DNA from: Pseudobutyrivibrio sp.
GTDB taxonomy: Bacteria; Bacillota; Clostridia; Lachnospirales; Lachnospiraceae
Assembly: GCA_024693775.1 (NCBI GenBank)
Contig: JAILKL010000004.1
Span: forward strand, 1 to 34,933
Reading direction: 5' to 3'
Length of the DNA stretch: 34,933 nucleotides
The notes under the pieces: generated by a model
What the model was told of the DNA's origin: nothing
Databases searched by the model: none
The model's input: only the letters and a program-made list of their open reading frames with translations
Part shown: in pieces, positions 33,204-34,933 of the stretch
Numbering within the stretch: the first letter of the stretch is position 1
Layout: each line of letters opens with the position of its first letter
Translations under genes and position numbers: made by a program

Positions 33204-34077
33204 AATTCTCACCTCCTAATTCATATATAAATATCTCTTCAAGAGTAAGTGGCAGCACATCCATAATGAGTGGATTCATAGCTGCAATGGCCTGCTCCGC
33301 TGCTTTTGGCGCACCCTTTACTATAAGAGTGTGGACCCTACCAGTAGATATTTTTCTGAGTAAATCTATATGTGGTGGAAGTGCAGGCATATCGCCATCG
33401 AAGGCCACCTGAATCTTTGTAATAGATGTCTGAAGCTCATCTAGTGAACGCTCAAGAAGAATCTTTCCATTATTCATGATTCCCACATGGTCACACACAT
33501 CCTCTAGCTCTCTAAGATTATGTGAGCTAACTAAAACAGTAAGACCATTTTCAGCTACATCAGCCATTATAAGACTCCAGATTTGTCTACGCATAACAGG
33601 ATCTAGACCATCTACAGGCTCATCTAAAATCATAAGCTCTGGCTTTGCTGCAATTGAAAGCATAAAAGCCACCTGCTTTTGCATACCCTTTGAAAGAGTA
33701 CGAACCATCTTTTTCATATTAAGCGCTGGAAAACATGTGGCTATCTTATGAAATAGCTTTTCGTCAAAGTTTGGATACATTTCCTTATAAAATTTCATCA
33801 TATCCAAGGTGTTGGCCTGGGTAAAAAAGAAAATATCATCTGGAATACATGTAAATCTGCTCTTTAAAGCCTCATTTTCATATACAGGCTGACCGTCAAT
33901 TAAAACAGAGCCTGAATCCTGTTTATATACACCACAAAGATGACGGATGATTGTGGACTTTCCAGCACCGTTTGGTCCAACTAGACCATATATAGCGCCA
34001 CGCTCTACATGCATATTTAAATCATCTAACGCGATGAAGTCTCCAAATTTCTTCGTAACATTATTGACTTCTATCAT
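33178..34077 (-). CDS. ABC transporter ATP-binding protein (YtrB-like)
   Basis: A 299-residue cytoplasmic ATPase with Walker A GPNGAGKS (34-41), signature region LSKGMQKQVAF, Walker B LMILDEPVDGLDP and H-loop SSHNLRELE. The signature is LSKGM, a common variant in this exporter subfamily. The C-terminal part (VAFDGDMPALPPHIDLLRKI onward) is typical of drug or lantibiotic exporters. Start ATG 34077 has GGAGG eight bases upstream; the ATG at 34083 is too close to it. It overlaps the GntR gene by 17 bp and the permease by 26 bp, so all three are translated together. Confidence 0.95.
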   Translation of the reverse strand: MIEVNNVTKKFGDFIALDDLNMHVERGAIYGLVGPNGAGKSTIIRHLCGVYKQDSGSVLIDGQPVYENEALKSRFTCIPDDIFFFTQANTLDMMKFYKEMYPNFDEKLFHKIATCFPALNMKKMVRTLSKGMQKQVAFMLSIAAKPELMILDEPVDGLDPVMRRQIWSLIMADVAENGLTVLVSSHNLRELEDVCDHVGIMNNGKILLERSLDELQTSITKIQVAFDGDMPALPPHIDLLRKISTGRVHTLIVKGAPKAAEQAIAAMNPLIMDVLPLTLEEIFIYELGGENYAVKDIIF

Positions 34078-34447
34078 GGTCATGACCTCCCTTCGCTAAT
34101 TCCTCAATACGATTAATTAGCATTTCTTTGTCGCCATTTAGATACAGAAGTTCTTTTACAATCTCATCGAATTTATTCATCAGTTCCATATTCCTCCCTG
34201 AAGTAACATCAGCTCGCTCTGCAGCATAGCTTCCCTTACCTGCGATAGTGTAAATATATCCTTCTTGCTCTAGCTCCCTATAAGCCTTTTGGATGGTGTT
34301 AGGATTGATTGAAAGATTGGTTGCCAATTCTCGTACACTAGGCAGCTTTTCATCTTTTTTCACCGCACCCGAAACCACGAGGCGGCGAAGACCATCCTTG
34401 ATTTGCTCATATATAGGCTTAGAATCCCTGTAATTCAACTGGATCAT
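34061..34447 (-). CDS. YtrA-subfamily GntR transcriptional regulator
   Basis: A 128-residue repressor: N-terminal winged helix (YEQIKDGLRRLVVSGAVKKDEKLPSVRELATNLSINPNTIQKAYRELEQEGYIYTIAGKGSYA) with the standard GntR motif KLPSVRELA, and a short helical C-terminal part in place of a ligand domain, the hallmark of the YtrA subfamily. It probably represses its own ABC operon until an inducer such as a cell-wall antibiotic is present; inducer unknown. An inverted repeat overlaps the -10 box of its promoter. Ribosome binding site GAGGAGG precedes the ATG. Confidence 0.94.
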   Translation of the reverse strand: MIQLNYRDSKPIYEQIKDGLRRLVVSGAVKKDEKLPSVRELATNLSINPNTIQKAYRELEQEGYIYTIAGKGSYAAERADVTSGRNMELMNKFDEIVKELLYLNGDKEMLINRIEELAKGGHDHDRSQ

Positions 34448-34478
34448 CTAATACCTCCTCTTTTAGAACTAAAATTTA

Positions 34479-34507
34479 TAACTGTATTAACTGTTCTAAT
34501 ACAGTTA
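34479..34507. promoter_or_regulatory. Probable operator of the GntR regulator
   Basis: A perfect inverted repeat: TAACTGTATTA (34479-34489), a 7-bp spacer and TAATACAGTTA (34497-34507). It overlaps the -10 box (34504-34509) and start region of the gntR operon promoter, the expected place for an autorepressor. Confidence 0.85.
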
Positions 34508-34532
34508 TATCATTACGCATTTTTACTGTCAA
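34504..34532 (-). promoter_or_regulatory. Sigma-A promoter of the GntR-ABC operon
   Basis: Minus strand TTGACA (34532-34527), 17-bp spacer, TATAAC (34509-34504). This is nearly consensus, about 55 bp upstream of the start codon. Confidence 0.92.
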
Positions 34533-34771
34533 CCAAAAAAGTCACATGCCAATCACAAACCGAGGGCACCCTATATACCACCCCTAACAAACTCTCAAAG
34601 AATTTTAATTATCTAAATGGGTAATCGCGTATGACTATACATGGGTGTTCGTCTAACGGTTTTACAATTCTAGCAGGACTGTTCGTACAAATAGCAGACA
34701 TTATATATTTATAATAAATAAGCCCCTACAATCCAAACAGGATAATAATTGCCTGATTTTAAGTGGAGGTT
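34533..34771. other. Non-coding stretch upstream of the GntR promoter
   Basis: No convincing gene, promoter or repeat is visible between the promoter and the fold-back element. TGTTCGT occurs twice about 33 bp apart (near 34647 and 34680). Short reading frames here lack ribosome binding sites. Confidence 0.4.
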
Positions 34772-34904
34772 TAGAAACAAAGAAACGAATTACGTAGATA
34801 ACAGACACGCCGAGCCATGGACGGCGAGGCGAATGCCAGCTGAACATGGACGTGAATCTGGCATGGTGTCTGTTATCAAGTAATTCGTTTCGTTTTGTTT
34901 CTTA
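34772..34904. repeat. 133-bp fold-back element with two inner hairpins
   Basis: Arms 34772-34808 and 34866-34904 are near-perfect inverted copies (outer part AGAAACAAA, then GAAACGAATTAC, then GATAACAGACAC), differing by a few bases and one or two indels. The core forms two separate hairpins: GCCG/CGGC (34809-34812 and 34822-34825, around CCATGG) and ATGCCAG/CTGGCAT (34833-34839 and 34858-34864). The whole can fold as a three-way junction. There is no U-tract. It could be a MITE-like element, a structured RNA or a terminator of unusual kind. The right arm abuts a possible gene end. Confidence 0.75.
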
Positions 34905-34933
34905 AGCTCTACGACCAATGAAGGCAATTATAT
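34902..34933 (-). CDS. Possible C-terminal end of a gene running off the window
   Basis: On the minus strand the last bases read IIAFIGRRA then TAA at 34902-34904. The composition looks like a protein end, but only nine codons are visible, so this is weak. If real, its stop lies in the right arm of the fold-back element. Confidence 0.25.
   Translation of the reverse strand, partial: IIAFIGRRA

Noticed and set aside
34403-34624. Plus-strand reading frame over the GntR promoter
   Set aside because: It overlaps the gntR gene, operator and promoter on the other strand, and has no ribosome binding site or recognisable product.
34772-34904. Integron attC site
   Set aside because: Symmetric, much longer arms than an attC, no recognisable core GTTRRRY/RYYYAAC pair and no integrase or cassette genes in the window.

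Overview
The window looks like chromosomal DNA of a motile, low-GC Gram-positive bacterium of the Lachnospiraceae, probably close to Butyrivibrio/Pseudobutyrivibrio. This is judged from protein style (a flagellin starting MVVQHNMQAAN, tandem FlgK proteins, the type of LeuA) and AT-rich intergenic DNA; no database search was possible. Almost everything is on the minus strand, so the main operons read from high to low coordinates. I see no tRNA, rRNA, CRISPR array, transposase, integrase or phage gene.

Right end (31.2-34.9 kb): a YtrA-type GntR regulator, an ABC ATPase and an ABC-2-type permease form an overlapping operon. Its sigma-A promoter (TTGACA-N17-TATAAC) is overlapped by a perfect 11-7-11 inverted repeat, the likely autoregulatory operator. 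Upstream lies a large fold-back element (34772-34904).

Middle (18-31 kb): late flagellar genes in the order flgM-flgN-flgK-flgK2-flgL-fliW-csrA / flaG-fliD-fliS / FliT-like / flagellin / unknown 166-residue protein / two glycosyltransferases. Three sigma-28 promoters can be read, upstream of flgM, flaG and flagellin. The flagellin leader carries five ANGGA motifs; one sits in the loop of a perfect 7-bp hairpin just upstream of the ribosome binding site and one overlaps that site. With fliW and csrA encoded a few kb away, this is the expected layout of a FliW-CsrA-flagellin feedback circuit.

Left-middle (9.6-15 kb): genes on both strands. Plus strand: an orphan substrate-binding lipoprotein, a GT4 glycosyltransferase and a hexapeptide acetyltransferase; separately, a FliD-like protein. 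Minus strand: a lipoprotein with a 12-bp/4-residue (EETT) tandem repeat.

Left end (0-9.5 kb): comFC-yvyF, a terminator, then a long minus-strand housekeeping series: two uncharacterised membrane proteins, cdaA (c-di-AMP synthase), cdaR, glmM, an HPr-like protein, leuA, rmlD and the start of rmlB. A 145-bp fold-back sequence separates rmlD from rmlB.

The most notable items are the flagellin-leader CsrA structure, a 5'-end sequence shared by the flagellin and flgM transcripts, the two large fold-back elements, the orphan FliD-like gene, the unknown protein next to flagellin and the unknown membrane pair in the c-di-AMP operon.
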